Both the position numbers and the translations under genes were made by a program. The notes under the pieces were generated by a model. The model was not told the DNA's origin and did no database searches. It saw only the letters and a program-made list of their open reading frames with translations. Source: Tomocerus qinae (Eukaryota > Arthropoda > Collembola > Entomobryomorpha > Tomoceridae). From it: 64,000 nt of DNA. The first letter of the stretch is position 1. Every line of letters begins with the position of its first letter. Location of the stretch: assembly GCA_020055645.1 (NCBI GenBank), contig CM034546.1, positions 91,822,001 to 91,886,000 of the forward strand, given 5' to 3'. Positions 41,050 to 49,800 of this stretch are shown piece by piece.

Positions 41050-41544
41050 CTAGATGTAAATTTTCAACATTGAGTCAACAGGGGCCCGACAAACTGGGCA
41101 CTTTGACTGGGAGCAAACACAGATGGGACAGCAAACTAGATGGGCACAGGGGAGATATACATAACGTGCTTCAAAAATTTTGCATACCTTGCAGATATTC
41201 TTGTCGTCGTCCGCTGGTTGCAATGTGTTTGGGTTCTTCACTTTATGTTTATTTAACACCAAATAAGAACAGCCATTGTAGGGAGTATTAATAGCATGCT
41301 CAAGGAAAGGACAGTCGTCTTTTTCCCAATTTCCTAGACAAAGTCCACAATAGAAGCACTGCACTGTATCTTTAGTTGGGATACGACTGTACAAGTTACT
41401 AGTAGTTAAATGATAAAATCCAGCGTGTGCCAAGTCTAGAGGTTTAATAAAATTCACTGGCCAATTGACGAAACTGTCGATACGTTTTTGCAGAGTGACG
41501 TACTCTTCCACTATTGGGCCATTGCACTGAATAGGATTAGGCAT
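41050..41544 (-). CDS. BIR-RING inhibitor of apoptosis-like protein (gene B)
   Basis: 164 codons. One BIR at residues 21-95: RIDSFVNWP, LAHAGFY, CFYC (Cys63, Cys66), 16 residues, His83 and Cys92, with the conserved W..DDCPFLEH context. A C-terminal RING is at residues 118-152 (Cys118, Cys121, Cys133, His135, Cys139, Cys142, Cys149, Cys152). This BIR plus RING arrangement is that of insect and baculovirus IAPs, which bind caspases or IAP antagonists through the BIR and ubiquitinate through the RING. The start overlaps the stop of gene A (TAATG), and the stop is one base from the start of gene C. It is intronless, unlike typical host IAP genes, which together with its position inside the element indicates it is element-borne. 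Confidence 0.85.
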   Translation of the reverse strand: MPNPIQCNGPIVEEYVTLQKRIDSFVNWPVNFIKPLDLAHAGFYHLTTSNLYSRIPTKDTVQCFYCGLCLGNWEKDDCPFLEHAINTPYNGCSYLVLNKHKVKNPNTLQPADDDKNICKVCKIFEARYVYLPCAHLVCCPICVCSQSKCPVCRAPVDSMLKIYI

Positions 41545-42032
41545 TATAAATGTAACTGGCCAAAATCCATTGATTCTAATTGTCTATCAACGAGAGTAGT
41601 AAGTTCCCTGCTCTCCTTTTTTCTTTCTTTAAGGATATCGGAAAGTGCACTTCCTATAGCTGCAATATTATACTCATTATTGAGTATATTGTTCTCAATC
41701 AATTGTTCAAATCTATGTTTAAGGGTATCTGGAGATCTCTCAGTTAAGCGCCAAATAGGATTTCCGTCTATCCGCACTGTTAGTTTTCGTTCGGCAGATA
41801 TGGCCTTATAGTTGTTTGCTCTAAGGTGAACAGAACTTAAATGATATAATGTAATGTACAAAGTAGATGAGAGGTGGTTACTACATAGTACATTTTGAAT
41901 ACATGGTACATGTGTTGACTTTACGCAACTACACGTAAACTCCCTTCTCAAAAGTGGGTGGCAAAGGTCTGAGTACCATAGGCTTATAACATGCCCGTTG
42001 GGGTGAAGGGAGAACTCAACAACCCCTACCAT
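41544..42032 (-). CDS. Unrecognised protein opening the leftward cluster (gene A)
   Basis: 162 codons from the ATG at 42032. The N-terminal third is Cys/His-rich; FTCSCVKSTHVPCIQ has the CxC...C spacing of a SWIM-type zinc module, but Gln replaces the last His, so this is only a resemblance. The C-terminal half is charged and probably helical (RHRFEQLIENN-like region, then ILKERKKESREL). The gene starts 50 bases from the divergent integrase start and shares its stop with the start of gene B (TAATG). No homolog recognised. Confidence 0.6.
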   Translation of the reverse strand: MVGVVEFSLHPNGHVISLWYSDLCHPLLRREFTCSCVKSTHVPCIQNVLCSNHLSSTLYITLYHLSSVHLRANNYKAISAERKLTVRIDGNPIWRLTERSPDTLKHRFEQLIENNILNNEYNIAAIGSALSDILKERKKESRELTTLVDRQLESMDFGQLHL

Positions 42033-42082
42033 CCTGCTTGACTTTTATCATTAGACTGCCCTCAGTTATATTCCATCCCTCA
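42033..42082. promoter_or_regulatory. 50-bp divergent start region of the Polinton
   Basis: The leftward gene A ATG (42032) and the rightward integrase ATG (42083) are separated by only 50 bases, containing ATTAGACTGCCCTCAGTTAT; the TCAGT in it is a possible initiator. Either one bidirectional promoter sits here or the two transcription units start inside each other's coding region and overlap. Confidence 0.4.
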
Positions 42083-43045
42083 ATGATGGCGGTTAACATA
42101 AAGCGTCAGTATCTCAACCCCCTATTTGCTGGATCTTTCTCAGGGGCTGAAGCTTTTATTAAAAATAGAAAACTAAAGGACAAAAAGTTTGTTATATCCG
42201 AGTTGAATAAGCTTAAGCCTTATGTTTTACACAAGCCTGCAAGGTCTAGGTTCCCCCGGCGCAAATTTATGGTTCACTTTAGGGGAGACCAAATACAAAT
42301 AGATCTACTGGATTTATCCAAGTATAGCAAAGAGAACAATGGCTATAAATATCTACTTACTGCTATAGATGTGTTTAGTAAAAAGGCTCATATAGTTCCA
42401 ATAAAGACAAAGAAGACAGCTGAAGCTGTTAGGGGAATCAAACTTATCATAAAAGCATTGGGGAAGCCAAGAACAATAGTTAGTGATCGTGGAAAAGAAT
42501 TTGTTGGACAGATGATGAAAAAGTATTTAGACAATGAAGGCATCATGCTGATGCATGTCTATTCAGAAATAAAAGCTAGTGTAGTTGAAAGGTTTCATCG
42601 AACTATAATGTCCCGTATATCTAGATACTGGACTCATAGAGGGAATAGAAAATATATAAAAGCTCTCCCCCTTCTTTTGAAAGGATACAACAATACAAAA
42701 CATAGCACAACCAAGTTTGCCCCTAATGATGTGAACGACAATAATGAACATCTGGTTTGGAAGAATACGTTTGAACATCTGGTGAAGCAACCCAAACGTA
42801 AACCTAAATATGCTGTAGGGGACATTGTGCTTATTTCTAGAACAAAGGCCCTTTTTTCAAAAGGATATGAACAAAACTTTGTGGATATTCCCTATAAAAT
42901 ATCTAAAGTACGTACTACACAACCCCCGACGTATGAGTTAGTAGAGACTGTGCATCGTACGTCGAAAAGGGGAAAGGAATTACCGTTAGAATATTTGTTG
43001 GGAGGTTTCTACGAGGCTGAACTAGCTCGCTACATTCCCTCTTAG
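42083..43045 (+). CDS. Polinton integrase (DDE, retroviral type)
   Basis: 320 codons from the first ATG; the open frame extends back to a TTG that is unlikely to be used. The N-terminal region ends in RSRFPRRKF. The catalytic core has IQIDLLDL (Asp74), TIVSDRGKEF (Asp135) and SVVERFHR (Glu169), a DDE triad of the rve family, with YLLTAIDVFSKKAH in between. The C-terminal region has YAVGDIVLIS, FSKGYEQNF and GGFYEAEL, the conserved Polinton integrase SH3/chromo-like tail. It would insert the linear element DNA into the host genome, generating a 6-bp duplication. The frame is intact. The next ORF begins nine bases after the stop. Confidence 0.95.
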   Translation: MMAVNIKRQYLNPLFAGSFSGAEAFIKNRKLKDKKFVISELNKLKPYVLHKPARSRFPRRKFMVHFRGDQIQIDLLDLSKYSKENNGYKYLLTAIDVFSKKAHIVPIKTKKTAEAVRGIKLIIKALGKPRTIVSDRGKEFVGQMMKKYLDNEGIMLMHVYSEIKASVVERFHRTIMSRISRYWTHRGNRKYIKALPLLLKGYNNTKHSTTKFAPNDVNDNNEHLVWKNTFEHLVKQPKRKPKYAVGDIVLISRTKALFSKGYEQNFVDIPYKISKVRTTQPPTYELVETVHRTSKRGKELPLEYLLGGFYEAELARYIPS

Positions 43046-43054
43046 CTATTGGTC

Positions 43055-43441
43055 ATGGCAACATCCAAGATTGCTATTCTTAAAAACAATACTAAAGTTT
43101 TGATTACTAATCCTAAAGAAAAATCTGAGAAAGTTTGGATACAAAATACGTCAGGAACTATATGTTTCAATGTTGACGAACTAAGGAATATAAAGAACAG
43201 TATAAAATTATTGCTAAAGAAACGAAAACCGTATGCTGCTGAAAAAGTTTGTTCACTTTCTCGATCAACTTGGGTTAAATTAGGAAAACATAAACTGATT
43301 GGAAACGAGGAAGACATTTATCGATTATCTAACGGTGTTAATGGTTACAAGCTTATGAGTAGATTTGGAAAAGACATTCCAGGAAGCTATTTTGATAGTG
43401 ACATTCTTATAGACAAAGAATGCGTCGCTTTTATAAACTAA
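43055..43441 (+). CDS. Small Polinton ORF F
   Basis: 128 codons from the first ATG in frame. No family is recognised with confidence. The stretch KVWIQNTSGTICF followed by a Lys-rich helix parallels, in predicted beta-strand then helix layout, the next ORF (IHIREPDGSITG, then LKELGDLIKKL), hinting that F and G are related small DNA-binding proteins. It lies between integrase and the minor capsid gene and overlaps ORF G by 22 bases. Confidence 0.55.
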   Translation: MATSKIAILKNNTKVLITNPKEKSEKVWIQNTSGTICFNVDELRNIKNSIKLLLKKRKPYAAEKVCSLSRSTWVKLGKHKLIGNEEDIYRLSNGVNGYKLMSRFGKDIPGSYFDSDILIDKECVAFIN

Positions 43442-43617
43442 AGTGTGGCTATAACATTTGGACTACCGAGAATCATATCCATATTAGAGAACCTGACGGA
43501 AGTATAACTGGAAGAGGAAGCACTATACCTTTAAAAGAACTTGGAGATCTTATTAAAAAATTACAAATTGTGCAAAATGGACGGCTACACGGTTCACGTC
43601 GACAGCAGACAGTGTAA
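43420..43617 (+). CDS. Small Polinton ORF G
   Basis: 65 codons, ATG at 43420, overlapping the end of ORF F and, by 41 bases, the start of the minor capsid gene. The string HIHIREPDGS, then GRGSTIPLKELGDLIKKL, is reminiscent of the strand-turn-helix end of PC4-type single-stranded DNA-binding coactivators. The resemblance is weak and was not searched. Its double overlap makes it either a genuine compact gene or a chance frame; the ordered composition favours a gene. Confidence 0.4.
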   Translation: MRRFYKLKCGYNIWTTENHIHIREPDGSITGRGSTIPLKELGDLIKKLQIVQNGRLHGSRRQQTV

Positions 43618-44704
43618 GACTCTATTTTCAGAAAATAGAGGATCGAGTTTTACTAATGACTTATATGATACTATTAAAGTGTCAAAGCATCACTACGAGT
43701 GCGGCTTGGTTAGGGCATCCTTTACCTCAAAACCAAGATCTGTTTTTGGTATCTACCCTGGGGACAATGAAATTGAAATTTTTGTTGGAAAACATAGAGC
43801 AATAAAGCATTTTCTAACTCTGAAACACAAAACAGTGAATCTTTTTATCTTCTTCTTTGAATTTGATGTAAGACAATTTGGAGTTAATGTGAAATTGGTT
43901 GAAGTAAGTGATGGATCGGGGGCAGTGAGAACAAAATTAATTAACAATGATGATTCCGATTTCATATTTGACAAATTTTTAGCTCGTGCGATTGGTTTTG
44001 GTGAAAAAGTTAGTTTTGCAAAAGGAGAACATACAAGTGATGGTTTTATTGACAAAGCAAAGTTTGCCGACATCCCTCAAAACTATATGATGAGATATGA
44101 AGTTCAATTTCCTTTCCATCACCAAGTGTTTGCAATTAAGGAACCTAAGAGATTTAATTTTGGAGCTTTGATTACAAATATAAATATTGCTTTGCAGTCA
44201 TATGAATCTACTGCGGCGGTTGAGTTCTATCTTCATGATAAAAATGTTGAAATAGAAGCCGACAAGGAAGACGTTACAGTATGTTTCCGAGGACCTATCC
44301 TACATAGGCTATTTGGGATTACGGAGATATCCTTAGGATCCCTAAAACAAATTGAGGAAAAAGATGAAAATGGAGTTGTACATACGTTTACAAAAGCCCA
44401 GGTGAAACTAGAAAACTGTGACACAAGCTATTTTGAAAGTTTAAGGCGTGGCTTCATTCTCACTGATCTAATAAAAAATACTTACTACGGGAGAAGATGT
44501 ATGCCTATTGTTGGAGTTATAGACACAGTAGAGAACAATAGCAAGTATGTTCATGTTGAGTTCCCTACAATACAATATGTTCCCCTAAATGTAAATGAAT
44601 TCAATACAGTCAATGTACAAATACTTGATGACTCCCTGTGTGAGCTGGCAGTATTAAACCAACCTTCATTCGTGACGCTTCACATTCGTCCGAGAAAATA
44701 CTAA
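43577..44704 (+). CDS. Polinton minor capsid (penton-type) protein
   Basis: 375 codons from the ATG at 43577; an upstream TTG in the same open frame is not needed. Position before the core-like peptide and major capsid gene, length, and the C-terminal pattern (YVHVEFPTIQYVPLN, then VQILDD and FVTLHIRPRKY) match the single-jelly-roll minor capsid proteins of Polintons and adintoviruses, which form the vertex pentamers. The frame is intact. Two bases separate its stop from the next ATG. Identification rests on context and the C-terminal signature rather than on a structural comparison. Confidence 0.75.
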   Translation: MDGYTVHVDSRQCKTLFSENRGSSFTNDLYDTIKVSKHHYECGLVRASFTSKPRSVFGIYPGDNEIEIFVGKHRAIKHFLTLKHKTVNLFIFFFEFDVRQFGVNVKLVEVSDGSGAVRTKLINNDDSDFIFDKFLARAIGFGEKVSFAKGEHTSDGFIDKAKFADIPQNYMMRYEVQFPFHHQVFAIKEPKRFNFGALITNINIALQSYESTAAVEFYLHDKNVEIEADKEDVTVCFRGPILHRLFGITEISLGSLKQIEEKDENGVVHTFTKAQVKLENCDTSYFESLRRGFILTDLIKNTYYGRRCMPIVGVIDTVENNSKYVHVEFPTIQYVPLNVNEFNTVNVQILDDSLCELAVLNQPSFVTLHIRPRKY

Positions 44705-44706
44705 CA

Positions 44707-44976
44707 ATGGATGTTCAAATCGGTGGTGGTCTAGGCCTAAAACCCGTGTCGTATACAATACCTTTCATTGGAAAAGAAACTATTGAAAAGAAGAAAAAGA
44801 GAGCCAAACGTGCCATTAAGCAAGTAGGAGGGGGACAGAAAAGATCTAAAACTCAGACAAAGGCAAAGAAGAGGAAAAACAGCCAACTCTCAACCAGTTT
44901 GGATTTGGAAAAAGAAAAAAGTAACAAAAAGAAGTGTGCGAAGGGAAAAAGAACAAAAAATCAAAATGAGTTTTGA
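44707..44976 (+). CDS. Basic core-like peptide with a GG-rich N-terminus
   Basis: 89 codons, extremely Lys/Arg-rich after residue 28. Near the start IGGGLG fits the adenain cleavage consensus (M/I/L)xGG|x, and QVGGGQ near residue 42 is a second Gly-rich site. Small basic virion proteins trimmed by the viral protease occur in adenoviruses (pX, pVII), and adintoviruses carry comparable ORFs, so a DNA-condensing or membrane-active virion precursor is plausible. This is inference. It overlaps the major capsid start by 11 bases. Confidence 0.6.
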   Translation: MDVQIGGGLGLKPVSYTIPFIGKETIEKKKKRAKRAIKQVGGGQKRSKTQTKAKKRKNSQLSTSLDLEKEKSNKKKCAKGKRTKNQNEF

Positions 44977-46278
44977 AATAACAAAGGGCAGCTCTTTGTC
45001 TGTCCGTAGTGAAGTAGATTTGTTTAGCATCCCACCAACTGATGTTGGCGTTTGCTACTCTACTACCCAGGAAGTCTACCCTCTCAATAGCACAAAAGAA
45101 AAATATTCTAGTATTCAGTTTCTTATTGAAGGCAACTCTACATTTATAGATTTAGCAAACAGTTTGTTACGAGTTTTGGTTCAAGTTACTAAACATGATG
45201 AATCAACTGAACTTACTGATGCAGATGATGTCTCCACTGTAAATAATTTTTTCCATTCATTGTTCCAGTCAGCGGAACTACAGTTGGGCGATTACCTTAT
45301 TACGACTGCGTCTAATAATTATGCCTTTAAAGCATTTTACACTACTGTTCTTGGAAAGGGAGCTCCTTACAAACAAACTGCTGGGCAGGCGGAAATGTAT
45401 TACCAAGATACAAAGGGAGGTGATTACACTACCGCTAACACAGGGATGGTTGCAAGGAAAAATAAAATAGCTAAAAAGTCAAATATTTGAAATGGTTGGT
45501 CCGCTATTACTGGATTTGGCAGAACAAAATAGATACATACTAAGCAATTTAGATGTGAGGATCAAGTTGACAAGAAATTCCTGATGACTTTGTTTTATGG
45601 AGTCCAACCCCAAGAACGGAAAATTCGAATGTTTGCCCTTATACTGTAAAAATAATAAGCGCAGTATATAATGTTCGGCGACATGTAATGACAACAAAGT
45701 ATTTAAACTACTTCCACAAAAAAATTGAACAAGAACCGGCCCGTTATACTTATGACAAAGATGAAGCAAAAACATTTAATGTAAATAAGGGACTTACGAG
45801 TGGATCCTCGGATAATCTATTCATGGGACAAATCCCCCAACTGGTTGTTATAGCTATGGGAAAAAGTGGGGACGTAGCAGGGAAGCTAGCTACAAATCCT
45901 TTCAACTTTCAACACTTTAATGTGAAGAGGATAGCAGTTTCAGTTGATAACGATCCTACTCTTTATCGTGCATTGGATTTCAATATAGAAGCAAACCAGT
46001 ACCTAACTGGGTATATGAGCTTGTTTACAGCTGCCTGCAACCGGGACCTAGGGAACAACCTAACAATAGAGGACTACTTGAATGGCTATTTCTTCAATGT
46101 GTTTGAACTTGTTTCCCCTAGTACTGGAGACGACCTCCTGCCGGAGAGACGTGGTCGTCTGAAAATTGAATTGGATTTTCAAAAAGCCCTGGAGGAGCCT
46201 ATTACTTGTATTGTATATGCTCAGTATCAGGCTTCTCTTACTATTGATAAAAATAGAGTTGTAAAATCTTCTACATGA
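44966..46278 (+). pseudogene. Polinton major capsid protein gene, frame disrupted twice
   Basis: Starts MSFEITKGSS, with the typical EVDLFSIPPT motif of Polinton double-jelly-roll major capsid proteins a little downstream. Coding signal continues across about 1.3 kb, roughly 436 codons, the expected size for hexon-type trimers. The first frame stops at 45488-45490. Coding continues in a second frame until about 45583, and in a third frame from about 45585 to the TGA at 46276-46278. Thus two small indels lie near 45470-45485 and 45580-45586. Either the gene is dead or the assembly has errors. The final frame ends DKNRVVKSST and its TGA overlaps the protease ATG (ATGA). Confidence 0.85.
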
Positions 46279-46705
46279 ATACATTAGAGTTAAAAAAGAA
46301 GTTAAATGTTATAAAGGGGAAATGGGACTTGCAGCATAGTGATGTTGTCCCTAGAGATATGCTTGATATATCTCTATGCCGAGCTGCTACATTGTCAACT
46401 CGCAGAAATCGGGCTTTGAAGGTTTGCATTGGCTTGCGTATGCAGCCTTTTCCCCTAGACGCATTTACTTTTTTGATTCGCTTGGAAAAAGACCTGAGTA
46501 TTATGGGTTTACTATTCCTTATACTGTTAGCGTTAACGACCAACAACTTCAAAGTGACTATGCTAATACGTGTGGAGAATTTTGCCTATACTATCTGTAC
46601 TATACGTTTCAAGGCATGCCTAGCGATGTTATCCTCAAAGCCTTTACATGTAATAATAAAAGAAATGATTCCATTGTAAAAATGTTTGTCAGAAGATTGA
46701 AATAA
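46275..46705 (+). pseudogene. Adenain-type cysteine protease gene, one frame disruption
   Basis: The main ORF (from 46376) has GLHWLAY with catalytic His18, FFDSLGK with the acidic partner Asp34, and QSDYANTCGEFC with Gln59 and nucleophile Cys66. The seven-residue Gln-Cys spacing equals that of adenovirus protease (Gln115, Cys122). The N-terminal part (MNTLELKKKL through VVPRDMLDI) starts at 46275 in another frame, so a one- or two-base indel lies near 46360-46380. An internal start at 46376 would lack the beginning of the fold. Its role in the family is to cleave capsid precursors during virion maturation. Confidence 0.85.
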
Positions 46706-46706
46706 A
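46701..46706 (+). terminator. Polyadenylation signal at the end of the protease gene
   Basis: AATAAA overlaps the protease stop codon (46703-46705) and is the only canonical signal lying in an intergenic gap between integrase and polymerase. It would end a transcript covering integrase to protease. Confidence 0.45.
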
Positions 46707-46708
46707 TG

Positions 46709-46827
46709 TATAAAACACATGTACTGTTGTTCTTATTGAATAGGGTATATTGAGAGGTTAGGGTAGGGATAGCGTCATTCGAGCTTTAGCTCTCATTGCG
46801 TGCACACTACTTTATCAAGCAGTCAAA
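46709..46827 (+). promoter_or_regulatory. Putative polymerase promoter in the only large gap
   Basis: TATAAAA at 46709-46715 starts three bases after the AATAAA of the preceding gene. The 122-bp gap is the largest in the rightward block, where other genes abut or overlap. It gives room for a start site about 30 bases downstream and a short leader before the polymerase ATG at 46828. Confidence 0.45.
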
Positions 46828-49800
46828 ATGCCTAGACCAAGGTGGAGTGTTGATCCAGGGAACTTTCGAGTAAGGATTTTTAGAACTTTTGCATTTTGTC
46901 ATATTATATCCATATTTAAGCATAGCATATTTTTAGTGTGCCTGCGAAGTAGAAGGATGCACACATACCGCTGCCATCGTCAAAGCCAGCTTAACGCACA
47001 TAGGTTTCGTATCCATCTCTGCCCTACGTGCCATGGCCTGTTCCTATATAGAAGATTGCACCAACCATGCAATGCACCGCATGTTAATCCCGCCCCACAG
47101 CAAGGAGGAGGACCGTTTCAACTCACAGCAGATGCACACCATTCTAGACTTTTAGTCTACAGACATCATCAAGTGCAGGGTATGACTGATTTAAATGTCT
47201 TATTTGAATTTGTAAGGCCAGCAGCAGTGGAACTGATAGGCGAAATTCTTCGTAGAGATAAAGGAGTTAGAATTGATTTTACAACTCACGTAAGATTAGA
47301 AAGAGACGGTATCACTGCCGATGTTTTTCTAAGAGCATCTTCTATGGCACTACTTCATGAAAATTTAATAGAAATGATTTATCGTACAGCATTGTTACAG
47401 CAAGAAAACAAATTAGAAAGATTTACTCAAAACGGTAGCGGTTGGAGGGTTCAAGAATTTCTTTATTTTGAAATGTCCTTTGGAAGGTACAGACCGATAA
47501 GAGGTAGTGGATATATTCCTACTCCTCCTGAAGTTGGTAGGTATGGTCTCTTAAACATTGAGAACCATGACAATTATTGCTTTCTATATTGCATTTATGC
47601 ACATCTTTACCCTATTCAAGGAAGATCGCCTTCAAGGACAAACCCTAAATCTTATTTTCCTAAGATAATGAATGACAGTTGTCGTTTAGATACAACCATG
47701 TTTATGAGTTATCCAATCGCTATTCAAGACTTTAGTAGATTTGAAAGAGCAAATAACATATCCATAAATGTTTATGCTTATAATGCAGAAAAAGGGTATA
47801 AACGTAGACAGAGGGAAACAATGGAAATATTGTTGTATATCCCATCGTTCTTACAAAACAATATAATGTACCAAGAGAACGTCACATAAATTTACTGCTA
47901 TTAGAAGAGGATAACAAATTTCATTATGTCCTCATTACTAATCTGTCATCGTTTATTGGGAATGATGACAATAAGTACGATCTTTGTAGATTCTGTTTAA
48001 CAAAACGTTACATAAGACGAACAGTTAGAGATCCTTTAGATTCTAGTCAAATGGCTACAATAAATGATACAGATACTATTGAAAACCATGAGAAGATATG
48101 TAGGAGTGTTAGAAAGCCAAGAATTGTTTTTCCTGAACAAGGATGTATTGAGTTCAAGGATCTTAAACAAACGTTAGCAGTTCCTTACATCTGTTTCGCA
48201 GACCTGGAAGCTTTCATGACACAGATACATAGAAATGGAATAGATCTGCACGATCCTTCATCCTATGCATACATTATATGCAGTGAGGATAGAGTAGAAA
48301 CATTTAGGCTCTATGATGGAGAAAATCCTATAAATGATTTGCTAGAACATTTACTTTTAGAAGCTGACGAGTATTTAAATCGAATTAAACAGTTTCAACC
48401 TCTTCAAATGACTGATGAAGATTTAATAGATTATGTACGTTCAGTAAAGTGTAAATTCTGTGAGGAATACTATGACGAAGATAATGACAAAGTAAGGCAT
48501 CATGCACACGTAGACTGCATTTACTTAGGAAAACGGTATAATGCTGGGCAGTATATTTGCACTTTGTGCAATAATTGTAATTTACAAATTAAATTCAAAA
48601 ACGAATTCTATGTAATGTTCCATAATGGACAACGCTACGACTTGAAAATGTTAGTTAGTAGTATGGGTCCTGAATATGCAAACAGAGTTGAAATACTTGC
48701 AAAGACGAAAGAAAATTTTATCAGTATTAGAATTGATAAAAAGTTGAGAATTACAGATTCCATTCAGCATTTAAGAGGCGGCCTAGCTGACTTAGTTGAA
48801 AGTCTTTACGGAGATTCTATCGATAAATTTCGTTGTACCAAGTCCGTATTTCATGGTTTTGAAAGTATACTACACAAGTTAGTTCGAAAGCAACCTTTTC
48901 CATATAAATATTGTAGAGGTCCTGAAGTATGGGAAGAAACATCTCTGCCTCCTAGAGAAGCATTTTATAATGACTTACGAGATGAGAATATTACTGAGGA
49001 AGAATATGAACATGCACAGGAAATATGGAATGATTTAGGATGCCAAACGTTTAGAGATTATTGCAGGATCTACCTAACATTAGATGTTACTTTATTGGCA
49101 GATGTCTATCTGGATTATAGAGCAAGTTGCATGAATGAGTTAATAATAGATCCAACTTATTCTATTACGTCTAGTGGATACTCATTTCAAGCATTTTTAT
49201 ATTTATCTAAAGTCGAGATAGATTATATAAGAGATATCGACATATACTTAATGTTGTGCAAAGGACTAAAAGGAGGGGTGACTCAGGCTGCAACACGATT
49301 TGTGAAAACTAACTTGCCTGAGTTAGAAGGGTACGAAGAAAGTAAACCGAGATCCGAGATCATGTTTACAGATTGTAATGCAATGTACCCTAGCGCAATG
49401 CTTCAGCCTATGCCTGTGTCAGGTTTTAGAATGTTACAACCTTTGGAGCTAGAGTCTTTCGACTTGATGAATATTGACGATTCTTTAGGCAAAGGTTATA
49501 TCATAGAGTGTGATGTAGAGTATCCTGACGCCTTACATACAGCACATGCAATGTTTCCTATGATGCCTGAAAAGTATAGTGTTGGTATGATGGAGTTGTC
49601 AGATTATCAAAAGGACTTACTGGTAGAAATAAATCAGGGAAAATCTTATGCTGCAGAGAAGTTATTACTTACATTGTTTGATAAAGATAATTACATCTGC
49701 TATCATAAACTTATGAGATTTTATGTCTCTAAAGGAATTGTTATTAAAAAGTACCACAGAATAATAGAATTTAATGAAACTGCATATATGGCTGACTACG

